A stretch of DNA of 64,000 bases. Origin: Litorivicinus sp. (GTDB lineage Bacteria; Pseudomonadota; Gammaproteobacteria; Pseudomonadales; Litorivicinaceae). This document shows, in pieces, positions 1 through 8,749 of the stretch (position 1 is its first letter; the number at the start of each line of letters is the position of its first letter). The translations under genes were made by a program, and so were the position numbers. The notes beneath the pieces were generated by a model. That model had not been told where the DNA came from. It did no database searches and saw only the letters and a program-made list of their open reading frames with translations. The stretch is taken from positions 186,001 to 250,000 of the forward strand of contig JAOLBK010000001.1 of assembly GCA_028339155.1 (NCBI GenBank). The letters run 5' to 3'.

Positions 1-798
1 TTTTTTAGTTTGCAGCCATCTGAAATTGTAAAATTTACGATGATGTTGTTTTTAGCCGCGTATTTGGTTCGGCGTCTTGAAGAGGTGCGTCAGAAATTCA
101 GCGGTTTTATGAAGCCTATGTCAGTCGTTTTTCTTATCGCTATTTTGTTGTTGAAGCAGCCCGATTTTGGAACCCTCTTGATTCTACTTTGTGCCGTTAT
201 GGGGGTCCTTTTTTTAGCAGGCGCTCCCTTTACTCAGTACGTCATGATCGGCGCTGCATTGCTTCTTGGCCTCAGCGCTGTTGCTATTCTAGAGCCCTAC
301 CGACTTGACAGAATTTTAACCATTTTTAATCCCTGGGCCTTCCGTTACGGCGAAGGTTATCAGCTTACGCAGGCCCTACTTGCATTTGGCCGTGGTGGAC
401 TCTTAGGACTTGGCCTTGGTAACTCAGTTCAGAAACTTTTCTACCTGCCCGAAGCGCATACAGATTTTATATTCGCAATCCTAGCTGAAGAGCTGGGTCT
501 TATGGGGGTCTTGAGCACAGTTGGTGTAATGATTTTATTAATATGGCGCGGTTTTCTGGCCGGCCGTAAAGCTGAGCTCAACGGACGTCCTTTTGCCGCC
601 TATTTTGCTTATGGTTTGGTCCTATTAATTACCCTGCAAGTCATTTTGAATCTCCTGGTGAACATTGGCCTCGCTCCTACGACAGGACTTACTCTCCCAC
701 TTTTGAGTTATGGCGGAAGTTCCCTCACTATGACGGGCATCGGTTTAGGTGTGATCGCCAGAGTTAGTGCAGACAATCTCTCGGGAGTAAAGTCATGA
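1..798 (+). CDS. ftsW: Lipid II polymerase FtsW, C-terminal part (5' end outside window)
   Basis: SEDS-family glycosyltransferase that polymerises lipid II into septal peptidoglycan with FtsI. The reading frame is open to the first base of the window, so the N-terminal third of the protein is missing. The visible part begins with the family motif QPSEIVKF and has about seven hydrophobic segments. It holds the conserved loop around YRLDRILTIFNPW and the terminal signature LPLLSYGGSS. Downstream murG overlaps the stop by 4 nt (ATGA). RodA is the main alternative, but the murG-murC-ddl-ftsQAZ context decides for FtsW. Confidence 0.95.
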   Translation, partial: FFSLQPSEIVKFTMMLFLAAYLVRRLEEVRQKFSGFMKPMSVVFLIAILLLKQPDFGTLLILLCAVMGVLFLAGAPFTQYVMIGAALLLGLSAVAILEPYRLDRILTIFNPWAFRYGEGYQLTQALLAFGRGGLLGLGLGNSVQKLFYLPEAHTDFIFAILAEELGLMGVLSTVGVMILLIWRGFLAGRKAELNGRPFAAYFAYGLVLLITLQVILNLLVNIGLAPTTGLTLPLLSYGGSSLTMTGIGLGVIARVSADNLSGVKS

Positions 799-1862
799 CG
801 GCTCCAGTTGTTATAATGGCGGGAGGAACTGGCGGCCATATTTTCCCCGGTCTAGCGGTTGCTCAAGAGTTAGTAAAAAGTGGGGAGCAGGTCCATTGGA
901 TTGGTGGCTCCCATGGTCTTGAGGGCACCCTGATCCCGGGGCTGGGAATCCCCTTGCACCTCATCGCCGTTCGTGGACTTCGCGGCAAGCGAGGAATCGC
1001 TAGATTCCTCGCCCCAATCCGTCTCGTATGGTCTGTGCTCCAGTCGATTTATATTTTAATGCGCTTGCGACCCAAGGTCTGTGTGGGTTTTGGTGGCTAT
1101 CCAGCAGGACCAGGGGGGTTGGCCGCGCGAATTCTTGGAATTCCATTAGTTATTCATGAGCAAAATGCAATCGCCGGATTAACCAATCGTTACCTTGCAA
1201 AGTTTGCAAACAAAGTCCTGACAGCTTTTCCTGGTGTTTTGCCAGGGGGTGAATGTGTCGGTAATCCCATTCGACCAGAAATCGATCAAGTGGGACTCCA
1301 GCGAATTAAAAATTTATACCAGCCAACAAATCAAACGCGGATTCTTATTCTTGGTGGTTCCCAAGGGGCGCATGCACTCAACCAAAATCTTCCAGCGAAG
1401 ATTCGAGAAATTGCTGATAAATATGGGATAACCATTACGCACCAAACTGGTGACGCTGGGCTTGAGAGTGTCACTGGGCAATATGCAGCGATGAATCTTG
1501 ATGCCACAGTGATCGCTTTCATCAACCCAATCGCCCGAGCTTATCAAAAAGCCGATATTGTAGTTTGTAGAGCCGGTGCCTTAACCGTATCAGAATTAGC
1601 CGCAGCAGCAATGCCCTCAGTACTGATTCCTTTTCCCAATGCAGTCGATGACCATCAAACTAAAAATGGAGAGCAACTTGTCGCGTTAGGTGCCGCTGTG
1701 ATCATCCAAGAAACGGAGCTCGATATTTTCGTCGCGAAACTTTCTGATATTTTGCGATCGCCCGCAAACTTGATTCAAATGGCTCAGTCCGCTAGGAACG
1801 CCTCTAGACCTGACGCCGCTGTTGCAGTGGCTCATCGTGTGCTGGAGGCCTCTCATGGTTAG
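795..1862 (+). CDS. murG: UDP-GlcNAc:lipid I N-acetylglucosaminyltransferase MurG
   Basis: Peripheral inner-membrane GT28 enzyme that adds GlcNAc to lipid I to make lipid II. The 355-residue length is normal. The N-terminal GGTGGHIFPGLAVA loop (about residues 10-23) is the acceptor and phosphate-binding G-loop. GGSQGAHALN near residue 188 and AGALTVSELAAAAMPSVLIP near 262 belong to the UDP-GlcNAc-binding C-terminal domain. The ATG overlaps the ftsW stop by 4 nt, and the gene's own stop overlaps murC by 8 nt, indicating translational coupling. Confidence 0.97.
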   Translation: MTAPVVIMAGGTGGHIFPGLAVAQELVKSGEQVHWIGGSHGLEGTLIPGLGIPLHLIAVRGLRGKRGIARFLAPIRLVWSVLQSIYILMRLRPKVCVGFGGYPAGPGGLAARILGIPLVIHEQNAIAGLTNRYLAKFANKVLTAFPGVLPGGECVGNPIRPEIDQVGLQRIKNLYQPTNQTRILILGGSQGAHALNQNLPAKIREIADKYGITITHQTGDAGLESVTGQYAAMNLDATVIAFINPIARAYQKADIVVCRAGALTVSELAAAAMPSVLIPFPNAVDDHQTKNGEQLVALGAAVIIQETELDIFVAKLSDILRSPANLIQMAQSARNASRPDAAVAVAHRVLEASHG

Positions 1863-3279
1863 TCGAATGGGTCGAATGGGTCGAATGGGTCGAATTCAAC
1901 GGATTCATTTCATCGGTATTGGAGGAGTCGGAATGAGTGGAATTGCGGAAGTCCTTCTCAATCAAGGTTATCAAGTCTCTGGCTCCGACATTAAAGCCAG
2001 TCCAAGTACCAATCGGTTGGCGGCTCTGGGTTCAAAAATTCATATTGGTCATGATCAGGCTCATATAAAAGATGCCGAGGTCGTCGTTGTCTCGAGTGCT
2101 ATTGATCGAGAGAATCCAGAGGTAGCTAAAGCACTGGAACAGCGAATTCCCGTCATACCTCGGGCGCAAATGCTAGCGGAGCTCATGCGCTTTAAACAAG
2201 GCATCGCGGTATCAGGGACGCATGGAAAGACAACGACAACCTCGTTGGCGGCGGCGGTTCTTGCTGAATCTGGGTTTGATCCTACCTACATCATTGGGGG
2301 GAAGCTTAATCAAGCAGATAACAATGCTCGCTTAGGTGATAGTGAGTACATGATTGCTGAAGCTGACGAGAGTGACGCGTCTTTTCTTGTATTAAAGCCA
2401 ATGATTGCGATAGTGACTAATATCGATACCGATCATATGTCGACTTACGATGGTGATTTTGAAAAGCTCAAACAAGCATTCGTACAGTTTCTCCAGAATT
2501 TACCGTTTTACGGTCTTGTCATTGCTAATAGCGATGATCTGGTAATTAACGAAATCCTGCCAACCGTTGGCCGAACCGTGATTACTTTTGGGCTTGATTC
2601 GCAGGCTGATTACCGAGCGCGTAATGTAGTCATGGATGGCCTTGAAACTCGTTTCCGGGTCGAGCGCCCGCGCAAGGATGATCTGGAAATAAGTTTGTCC
2701 CTGCCCGGCAAATTTAATGTATCAAATGCCCTTGCTATAGTGGCTCTTTCTGATCATCTAGGTGTGGATGAGGACGCTTTGAAAAAAGCTTTGTCGGAAT
2801 TTCAAGGCGTGGGGAGGCGTTTCGAGTTAGCCGGATCAATCCTAAGAGAAGGCGAACGCATTCCAGTTATTGATGATTATGGACACCACCCGAGAGAACT
2901 TGAAGTTACTTTTGACGCAGTGCGCCAGGCTTATCCGGGCAAGCGATTAATTAGTGTATTTCAGCCTCATCGCTACTCACGTACACGGGATTCGTTTGAT
3001 GATTTTGTTTCGGTGCTTATGACCGCTGATGAATTGGTATTGATGCCAGTTTTTCCTGCAGGAGAACAGCCAATTGTTGGCGCTGAATCTAAAGATCTTG
3101 CTCAAATGATAAGGCGCTTTGGTCGTTGTCAGCCGGTTGTGGAAAAGGACTTTGCACAAATCATTGAGCGGGTTGAATCTCTCCTGCAGCCAAATGATGT
3201 AATTTTAATCCAAGGTGCGGGTTCGATTGGTCAGTTGCCTAATGAACTGCTAAAAAAATTGAATGGTGTGCAAGCATGA
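1855..3279 (+). CDS. murC: UDP-N-acetylmuramate--L-alanine ligase MurC
   Basis: Cytoplasmic ATP-dependent ligase that adds L-Ala to UDP-MurNAc. The Rossmann motif GIGGVGMSG (about residues 19-27), the ATP loop SGTHGKTTTT (near 119) and the C-terminal ligase domain with HPRELEVT and QPHRYSRT are all visible. I place the start at ATG 1855 because GGAGG at 1844-1848 lies 6 nt upstream. The open frame itself runs back to 1822. From 1855 the product is 474 residues with a short N-terminal MGR-repeat extension before the conserved IQRIHFIGIGG. The same frame has further ATG codons at 1867, 1876 and 1885 inside that repeat. Confidence 0.95.
   Translation: MVSRMGRMGRMGRIQRIHFIGIGGVGMSGIAEVLLNQGYQVSGSDIKASPSTNRLAALGSKIHIGHDQAHIKDAEVVVVSSAIDRENPEVAKALEQRIPVIPRAQMLAELMRFKQGIAVSGTHGKTTTTSLAAAVLAESGFDPTYIIGGKLNQADNNARLGDSEYMIAEADESDASFLVLKPMIAIVTNIDTDHMSTYDGDFEKLKQAFVQFLQNLPFYGLVIANSDDLVINEILPTVGRTVITFGLDSQADYRARNVVMDGLETRFRVERPRKDDLEISLSLPGKFNVSNALAIVALSDHLGVDEDALKKALSEFQGVGRRFELAGSILREGERIPVIDDYGHHPRELEVTFDAVRQAYPGKRLISVFQPHRYSRTRDSFDDFVSVLMTADELVLMPVFPAGEQPIVGAESKDLAQMIRRFGRCQPVVEKDFAQIIERVESLLQPNDVILIQGAGSIGQLPNELLKKLNGVQA
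1862..1895 (+). repeat. 9-bp tandem repeat at the murC 5' end
   Basis: The unit GTCGAATGG occurs three times in a row (1862-1870, 1871-1879, 1880-1888), and a fourth partial copy GTCGAAT follows. Read in the murC frame it encodes repeated Met-Gly-Arg. Each unit carries an in-frame ATG, so gain or loss of a unit would keep the frame and only change the length of the MurC N-terminus. The repeat begins on the last base of the murG stop codon. Confidence 0.9.
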
Positions 3280-4193
3280 ACTGGCTTGATGAGCGAGTCG
3301 CATTACTCTACGGGGGTTTAGGTTCGGAAGCGGCAGTTTCTAGAGACGGACGGGCAGAGTTAGTAGCCGCAATGCGTACGCGAGGAATTCAGCCGATCGA
3401 GTTGGATGTTCAAGCGAACTGGGTGGAACAGTTGATTCAGTTAGCCCCAACGAGAGTTTTTAATTTAGTTCATGGGCGTCTCGGTGAGGATGGCGTATTG
3501 CAGGGAGTTCTTTGCGCGTTAAATATACCGTTTACAGGGTCCGGGCTCAGCGCTTCAGCGCTGTCTCTGGATAAGCCTCGCACAAAACAGATCTGGGAGT
3601 CTTTGGGATTGCCAACCGCACCCATGGTTGTTGTTACAGAGGTCGGGCAGGCTCAAATCTGTATAAAACGGCTGGGTGCCGACTTATTTGCGAAGCCCGC
3701 GCACGAAGGTTCATCGATCGGCGCACACCAGGTTTCAGGTCTTGAAGAATTGAAGATCGCTCTCAGCGAGTCCCTTCGTCACGACACCCGAGTACTCGTG
3801 GAGCCGCGTTTGCCTGGCCCGGAATACACAGTTGGAATTATTAAGGGCTTGGCGCTGCCTGTTATCTGTATCAAACCAAATTCAGATTTCTACGATTACA
3901 CGGCTAAATACCAATCCAATACAACTGAATATGAAATTCCTTCTGGGTTGCATCCGAAGTTTGAGGCAGAGGTCCAGAAAATGGCCCTTGAAGCGTTTGA
4001 TGCTTTGGGTTGTCGCACATGGGGTCGAATTGACTTTATGGCCGATGGTAATGGTCAAATGATGCTGATGGAATGCAATACGGTGCCGGGAATGACCCAT
4101 CATTCGCTGGTGCCAAAAGCGGCTAGAGCGGCTGGTATGGACCTTTCGATGCTTGTTGAACAGATTCTGTTGGATGCGGCAGTGTCGCCATGA
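3276..4193 (+). CDS. ddl: D-alanine--D-alanine ligase
   Basis: ATP-grasp enzyme that joins two D-Ala for the peptidoglycan stem peptide. It has 305 residues, the compact DdlB size. Visible motifs are LVHGRLGEDG (about residue 64), the ATP-grasp lysine region LFAKPAHEGSSIGA (about 136), EPRLPGPEYTVGI (about 176) and the C-terminal metal-binding MECNTVPGMTHHSLVP (about 269). The start overlaps the murC stop by 4 nt and the stop overlaps ftsQ by 4 nt, so the operon is tightly coupled. The position between murC and ftsQ is that of ddlB in enterobacteria and pseudomonads. Confidence 0.96.
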   Translation: MNWLDERVALLYGGLGSEAAVSRDGRAELVAAMRTRGIQPIELDVQANWVEQLIQLAPTRVFNLVHGRLGEDGVLQGVLCALNIPFTGSGLSASALSLDKPRTKQIWESLGLPTAPMVVVTEVGQAQICIKRLGADLFAKPAHEGSSIGAHQVSGLEELKIALSESLRHDTRVLVEPRLPGPEYTVGIIKGLALPVICIKPNSDFYDYTAKYQSNTTEYEIPSGLHPKFEAEVQKMALEAFDALGCRTWGRIDFMADGNGQMMLMECNTVPGMTHHSLVPKAARAAGMDLSMLVEQILLDAAVSP

Positions 4194-4903
4194 AGAGCCT
4201 AAAAATCGTGTCCTATATTATAAGCCGCTGGAAACTTGGATTGGTTGTCATCGGTCTTGGTTTGACAGGGTCCATAGCAGCTGGAGGTTTGACTCATTTA
4301 CTCGAGAAAATTCAAATTACACATGTCAAAATTCAGGGTGATTTCAGATATATAGACGCAATCACATTCGAGTCAGACTTAACAAGACGGTTTTCAGGAA
4401 ACTATCTTGATACAGGGCTGGCCTCCATTGTTTCTGAAGTGGAGACTCACCCTTGGGTCTCTAAAGCAACGGTCCGACGGATCTGGCCTGATACCCTATT
4501 AATTGATGTGCTCGAACAGCGCCCTGTCGCGATTTATAACGATAAGCTTTACCTCGGCCTGTCGGGCGATTTATTTGAGCCTCCTGAGACGGTCACAGAG
4601 TCACTTCCAAGATTATATGGATTGATATCTGAAACAATGGATGTCCACAGTCATTTTAGGGTTTTTTCTGACCGTTTAATTGACATTTCAAAAGTACTCT
4701 CCGTATCACGAGGAAGTGATCTCGGTTGGGCGGTCACTCTAGAAAGTGGTATTCAATTGCAAATGGGTCGATCCGACATTCTAGGTCGTTTAGGTCGTGC
4801 GCGCGCTGTGTTAACAAAGCTGCATGACGAACAATTAGCCGTTTTGGCAAAAGTTGATGCGCGTTACAGTAACGGCGTTGCGTTGAGCTGGAGGTCAGAT
4901 TAA
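4190..4903 (+). CDS. ftsQ: Cell division protein FtsQ
   Basis: Bitopic inner-membrane divisome protein that links FtsB/FtsL to the early division proteins. It has 237 residues. A short cytoplasmic tail is followed by one membrane segment (about residues 15-35). A POTRA domain begins at ITHVKIQGDF and contains the typical VETHPWVSKATVRRIWPDTL stretch, followed by LEQRPVAIYND. The C-terminal beta domain is present. It overlaps ddl by 4 nt and ftsA by 1 nt (TAATG). Sequence conservation in this family is low, so the POTRA pattern and the gene order carry the call. Confidence 0.93.
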   Translation: MKSLKIVSYIISRWKLGLVVIGLGLTGSIAAGGLTHLLEKIQITHVKIQGDFRYIDAITFESDLTRRFSGNYLDTGLASIVSEVETHPWVSKATVRRIWPDTLLIDVLEQRPVAIYNDKLYLGLSGDLFEPPETVTESLPRLYGLISETMDVHSHFRVFSDRLIDISKVLSVSRGSDLGWAVTLESGIQLQMGRSDILGRLGRARAVLTKLHDEQLAVLAKVDARYSNGVALSWRSD

Positions 4904-6111
4904 TGACCTATCTTCTCGTAGTCGATATTGGATCAAGTCAAATTTCTGCGGCAGTAGCGGAAATCACTAAAGAGCGTGGGATTATCGTACGGGGTCAAAG
5001 CTGTGCTCGGTCTGGTGGGTTGAAGCAAGGTGTTGTTATTCAGATTGATTCGGTAGTTGAGGCTGTCTCTCGCGCTGTTGCCGAAGCGAACCAAATGGCC
5101 GGTACTAAATTATCTAATCCGCTGGTCTCGATTGGTGGTGCACACCTTGTCGGCCAGGACGTAGTCGGTTTGGTTGATCTCAATAAGCGTGAGGTAACCG
5201 ACACCATGCTTACTCAGGCAATGGAGCAGGTTCAGGCGCAGGCCACGGTCGCGGATCGTGAAATTCTGAGTGTAATACCTCGTTCTTTTACACTCGACAA
5301 TCAAACAGGAATCCGGTCACCCCAGGGAATGACAGGAAACCGCTTAGAAGTAAACGTGCATGTGATTACTGGCGCCACTCATGTCGTTCGGAATCTTAAA
5401 AAATGTCTCAATTTAGCTTGCCTTGATACCAATATTCTAGTTCCTTCGGCGCTTGCGGTCAGTCAATTGGTTTCATCGGATGAGCGAGAGTTGGGAGTTT
5501 GTATAGCCGATATCGGCTCGGGTACGACCGACTTAATATTGCTTTCCGAAGGCGCGCCCGCTTGGATGCAGGTGGTGCCGATGGGTGGGGAATTATTAAC
5601 TCATGATCTCGCCGTCGCGCTAAAAACCCCGTTGGGTGATGCTGAAAAACTTAAAATTCAGCATGGGTACGCCCATACAAGTTTTGCACCTGTCGTTGAT
5701 GGAGTGCAGGTAAGAAAAATCGCTGATCGGCCGTCTGAGATGATTAGTTTGCAGCAACTGACTGCCTTTTTGCAGCCCAGGGTGGAGGAGATCGCAGAAA
5801 TTCTTGGCGAGCGATTGCGTCATTCAGGCTGGTTTGAGGAAATATCTACAGGACTAGTTCTAAGTGGTGGATCCGCGGGTCTTCCTGGAATCGCTGATGT
5901 GTTTGAAAGCATTCTACAGTGTCCTTGTAGAGTTCTAAAAGGAGACCATTTGGAAGGGCTCGACGCATTATTAAAGGATCCTGCGAATGCCGTATTAGCT
6001 GGTCTTTTGGTATACGGTCGTGATCAAGAACTACGGCCTGGCCAGAATTGGTTGCGCGCACAGAAAGGCATCCTGAAACGGATTCGTCGATGGGTTCAAA
6101 GAAATTTTTAA
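4903..6111 (+). CDS. ftsA: Cell division protein FtsA
   Basis: Actin-like ATPase that tethers FtsZ to the membrane and recruits later divisome proteins. It has 402 residues. The phosphate-1 loop VDIGSSQISAAV is at residues 7-18, the inserted 1C domain follows it, and the phosphate-2 motif CIADIGSGTTDLILL begins near 202. The adenosine motif LSGGSAGLPGI is near 324. The basic C-terminal end (KGILKRIRRWVQRNF) looks like the amphipathic membrane-targeting helix. The gene sits directly between ftsQ and ftsZ. Confidence 0.96.
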   Translation: MTYLLVVDIGSSQISAAVAEITKERGIIVRGQSCARSGGLKQGVVIQIDSVVEAVSRAVAEANQMAGTKLSNPLVSIGGAHLVGQDVVGLVDLNKREVTDTMLTQAMEQVQAQATVADREILSVIPRSFTLDNQTGIRSPQGMTGNRLEVNVHVITGATHVVRNLKKCLNLACLDTNILVPSALAVSQLVSSDERELGVCIADIGSGTTDLILLSEGAPAWMQVVPMGGELLTHDLAVALKTPLGDAEKLKIQHGYAHTSFAPVVDGVQVRKIADRPSEMISLQQLTAFLQPRVEEIAEILGERLRHSGWFEEISTGLVLSGGSAGLPGIADVFESILQCPCRVLKGDHLEGLDALLKDPANAVLAGLLVYGRDQELRPGQNWLRAQKGILKRIRRWVQRNF

Positions 6112-6127
6112 CTGAGAGGGTACGCAA

Positions 6128-7288
6128 GTGTTTGAGATCGTTGATCAAGTAGAGTCTAGCGCGGTCATTAAGGTGATTGGTGTTGGAGGTGGGGGTGGTA
6201 ACGCCGTAAATCACATGTTAAAAAATGCGGTCGCTGGTGTGGAATTTATCGTGGCTAATACTGATGCCCAGGCTATGCGATCGATTCCAGCGAATCGAAT
6301 TTTACAATTAGGCAGCGACATCACAAAAGGGTTAGGTGCCGGTGCAAACCCCGATGTAGGTCGAAACGCCGCTCTGGAGGATCGGGATGCGATTGCTGAT
6401 ATTCTGGCAGATGCTGATATGGTCTTTATAACAGCTGGAATGGGTGGTGGCACTGGGACTGGGGCAGCGCCAGTATTTGCAGAAATAGCCAGGGAAATGG
6501 GTGTCCTTACAGTCGCAATTGTAACTCGTCCTTTTGGTTTTGAGGGGCGTCGTCGAACGCACGTTGCGGATCAAGGAATCGGGGCTTTGGAAAATCACGT
6601 CGATTCACTCATTATTATTCCCAACGAGAGGCTGTTACCGGTTCTTGGTAAAAATGCCTCCCTGACCGCTGCTTTTGGCGAAGCGAATAATGTCCTTCAG
6701 GGAGCAGTGCGCGGTATTGCTGATCTGATTATTCGCCCTGGAATGATTAATGTTGATTTTGCAGACGTTCGTACTGTTATGAGTGAAATGGGAAAGGCAA
6801 TGATGGGAACAGGAATAGCGTCAGGAGAATCTCGGGCAGTCAAAGCGGCTGAAGCGGCGATCCGGTCTCCGCTTTTAGAAGATGTTGATTTGGCAGGTGC
6901 GCGGGGAATTCTTGTGAATATCACTTCGGGCCCTGACTTTACGATTGGGGAGTTTAATGAGGTTGGTCAAGTTATGGATGACATCAGTGACGATAATGCC
7001 AACGTGGTAGTCGGCACCGTCATTGACCCGGAAATGAGCGATGAAATTTCAGTCACAGTCGTAGCAACTGGATTGGGAGGACAAACTCGAAAGCCTCAAT
7101 CTGTAATAAATAATAGCGAATATTCTAAAACTAAGCGGACAAGTTATAGTTCAACGCATTCAGATTCGCCGCAGATATTACGAACGCAAGCAGCTGGAAA
7201 TACCGCCCTTGCGGCAACCGTTGAGGCTGAGGATTCGATGGAAAAAATTCTTAATATTCCAGCTTTCCTTCGTCGCCAGGCGGACTAA
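6128..7288 (+). CDS. ftsZ: Cell division GTPase FtsZ
   Basis: Tubulin-like GTPase that forms the Z ring. The start is GTG at 6128, preceded by a GAGAGG purine run, and gives 386 residues. Visible are GVGGGGGNAVNHM (about residues 18-30), the tubulin signature GGGTGTGAAPV (about 106-116) and the T7-loop region NVDFADVRTVM (about 208). A variable linker leads to the terminal peptide IPAFLRRQAD, which binds FtsA and ZipA. The rest of the ftsQAZ order upstream is intact. Confidence 0.98.
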   Translation: MFEIVDQVESSAVIKVIGVGGGGGNAVNHMLKNAVAGVEFIVANTDAQAMRSIPANRILQLGSDITKGLGAGANPDVGRNAALEDRDAIADILADADMVFITAGMGGGTGTGAAPVFAEIAREMGVLTVAIVTRPFGFEGRRRTHVADQGIGALENHVDSLIIIPNERLLPVLGKNASLTAAFGEANNVLQGAVRGIADLIIRPGMINVDFADVRTVMSEMGKAMMGTGIASGESRAVKAAEAAIRSPLLEDVDLAGARGILVNITSGPDFTIGEFNEVGQVMDDISDDNANVVVGTVIDPEMSDEISVTVVATGLGGQTRKPQSVINNSEYSKTKRTSYSSTHSDSPQILRTQAAGNTALAATVEAEDSMEKILNIPAFLRRQAD

Positions 7289-7330
7289 TGAAAAAAATAA
7301 GTCTACAGGGACTCTATTTTGGAGTAAGCC

Positions 7331-7363
7331 ATGCGTAAGCCCACTAAAACCAGCTTCTTATGA
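7331..7363 (+). CDS. Possible 10-residue leader peptide upstream of lpxC
   Basis: An ATG at 7331 preceded by GGAG at a workable distance opens a frame encoding MRKPTKTSFL. It ends with a TGA at 7361-7363, directly ahead of the lpxC Shine-Dalgarno. The frame lies wholly in the ftsZ-lpxC gap. It may be chance, since nothing but position and the ribosome site supports it. If translated, its terminating ribosome would sit on or next to the lpxC ribosome-binding site. Confidence 0.25.
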   Translation: MRKPTKTSFL

Positions 7364-7369
7364 AGGAGG
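7364..7369 (+). promoter_or_regulatory. lpxC ribosome-binding site that selects a TTG start
   Basis: AGGAGG at 7364-7369 lies 6 nt before the TTG at 7376 and only 1 nt before an ATG at 7371. The ATG opens a frame that ends after two codons (ATG AAT TGA). Spacing and the conserved protein start (M-I-x-QRTLK) both favour TTG as the lpxC start, leaving the upstream ATG as a decoy or minimal ORF. Confidence 0.8.
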
Positions 7370-7375
7370 CATGAA

Positions 7376-8293
7376 TTGATCGCTCAGCGCACGCTAAAAA
7401 ACGTGGTTCGTGCTTCAGGAGTGGGCCTGCACTCAGGGGACATGGTTTATCTGACGCTACGACCCGCTCCTGAAAATCATGGCATTCAGTTTAAGCGTGT
7501 CGATCTGGATCCCCCAGTATTGATTCGCGCAAATGCCGATAGAGTTTCTCAAACAACCCTATCAACCTGCTTGTCGTCAGATGCCGGTGTGCAAGTTTCT
7601 ACAGTAGAGCACCTGCTTTCTGCTTTATCCGGCATGGGTGTAGATAATGCATTGGTGGAATGCAATGCCCCGGAGCTTCCAATTATGGATGGGAGTGCAT
7701 CACCATTTGTATTTTTGATTCAATCGGCAGGTGTGCGAGAACAGACCATTGCACGAGAATATTTGAGAATTTCGCACATCATCGAGGTCGAGCATGAGGG
7801 TAAAGTTGCTCGCCTCGAACCGTTTAATGGATTTCGAATCAGTTTTTCTATTGATTTTAATCATCCGGTTGTTGACCAGGGAGCGTGCACGACTACAGTT
7901 GACATCGACGAGGCCTCGTTTATTCGAGAAGTTAGCCGTGCGCGGACGTTTGGTTTTATGCGTGATTTGGATTATCTGAAATCAAATAATCTTGCCCGTG
8001 GTGGTTCAATGGCTAACGCAATTGTGGTCGGTGATGATCGTGTTTTAAATGATGACGGGCTCCGCCAGAACGACGAGTTTGTTAAGCACAAAGTCCTTGA
8101 TGCTCTTGGCGATCTTTACTTGGCAGGCCGGCCGATAATCGGGCATTATCTTGGCCATCGCAGTGGCCATGCTCTCAATAATAAGTTATTAATCCGACTT
8201 CTTTCGGACCCATCTCACTACGAGGTGGTTACGTTTGATCGAGCCAAAGATTGCCCGATACCCGTGCAGCCAATTTCTGAAACTGACGTTTAA
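7376..8293 (+). CDS. lpxC: UDP-3-O-acyl-N-acetylglucosamine deacetylase LpxC
   Basis: Zinc deacetylase that catalyses the committed step of lipid A synthesis. It has 305 residues from a TTG start. The N-terminus MIAQRTLKNVVRASGVGLHSG aligns with the start of known LpxC proteins. Zinc-site histidines are visible in STVEHLLSAL (about residue 79) and in the HKVLDALGDL region (about 238). ELPIMDGSASPF is also present. The LpxC level is tightly controlled in E. coli, so the rare start codon and the strong Shine-Dalgarno may matter for dosage. The 3' end overlaps dciA on the other strand by 65 bp. Confidence 0.97.
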   Translation: MIAQRTLKNVVRASGVGLHSGDMVYLTLRPAPENHGIQFKRVDLDPPVLIRANADRVSQTTLSTCLSSDAGVQVSTVEHLLSALSGMGVDNALVECNAPELPIMDGSASPFVFLIQSAGVREQTIAREYLRISHIIEVEHEGKVARLEPFNGFRISFSIDFNHPVVDQGACTTTVDIDEASFIREVSRARTFGFMRDLDYLKSNNLARGGSMANAIVVGDDRVLNDDGLRQNDEFVKHKVLDALGDLYLAGRPIIGHYLGHRSGHALNNKLLIRLLSDPSHYEVVTFDRAKDCPIPVQPISETDV

Positions 8294-8702
8294 GTTCAGG
8301 ATCCGCTATTGTTGTTGAGAATTGCTGGAGGTTTTTACCTGCTTCGGGATTTGGCACTATTTTCGAGGCTAATTTTTTTGATGGGTTTTTGGTTTTTGGT
8401 CGGACTCTTAGTTGAATCCGACGAAGTCCTCTAAACAAGGACTCGGACTGCAATGAATGGATCAAAGAAGTTTCCATGAAGCGCAGTCGGCTTGACAGCC
8501 CACTGTCTGAAACGTAAAGCGTTAGTAAACCAGATTTAAGGTCGCCGGTTGTTACTTTCTCTTTCAACTCGGGCCCGAGGAGTTGGTCTATCATACTTCC
8601 CCGTTGTACCTGAATATTGGCCTCTAATTTGAGGGTCTCGAGATGAGTGCCTGAGCGATTCAGAAGACTTCTCAGGGTTTTTAGCTGTCCGGGATGACGC
8701 AT
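8229..8702 (-). CDS. dciA: DUF721 / DciA-like protein
   Basis: DUF721-family protein of 157 residues. DciA is the replicative-helicase (DnaB) loader or operator in bacteria lacking DnaC, and genes of this type commonly lie between lpxC and secA. The N-terminal part holds the family core with LLTLYVSDSGLSSRLRFME. The C-terminus is basic (RVRPKTKNPSKKLASK) and likely disordered. It is divergent from secA, with 47 bp between the starts, and convergent with lpxC with a 65-bp overlap. The family call rests on the domain pattern plus position. The helicase-loading role is known from other species. Confidence 0.8.
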   Translation of the reverse strand: MRHPGQLKTLRSLLNRSGTHLETLKLEANIQVQRGSMIDQLLGPELKEKVTTGDLKSGLLTLYVSDSGLSSRLRFMETSLIHSLQSESLFRGLRRIQLRVRPKTKNPSKKLASKIVPNPEAGKNLQQFSTTIADPELKRQFQKLAARVSGNLWLDQT

Positions 8703-8749
8703 TTCGCTACAATGCCACTTTTCAGAATTAGTAATTTTATAGGATACGC

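Noticed and set aside
5846-6214. 122-codon frame antisense to the ftsA-ftsZ junction
   Set aside because: It lies opposite two conserved division genes and has no motif. It is a shadow frame.
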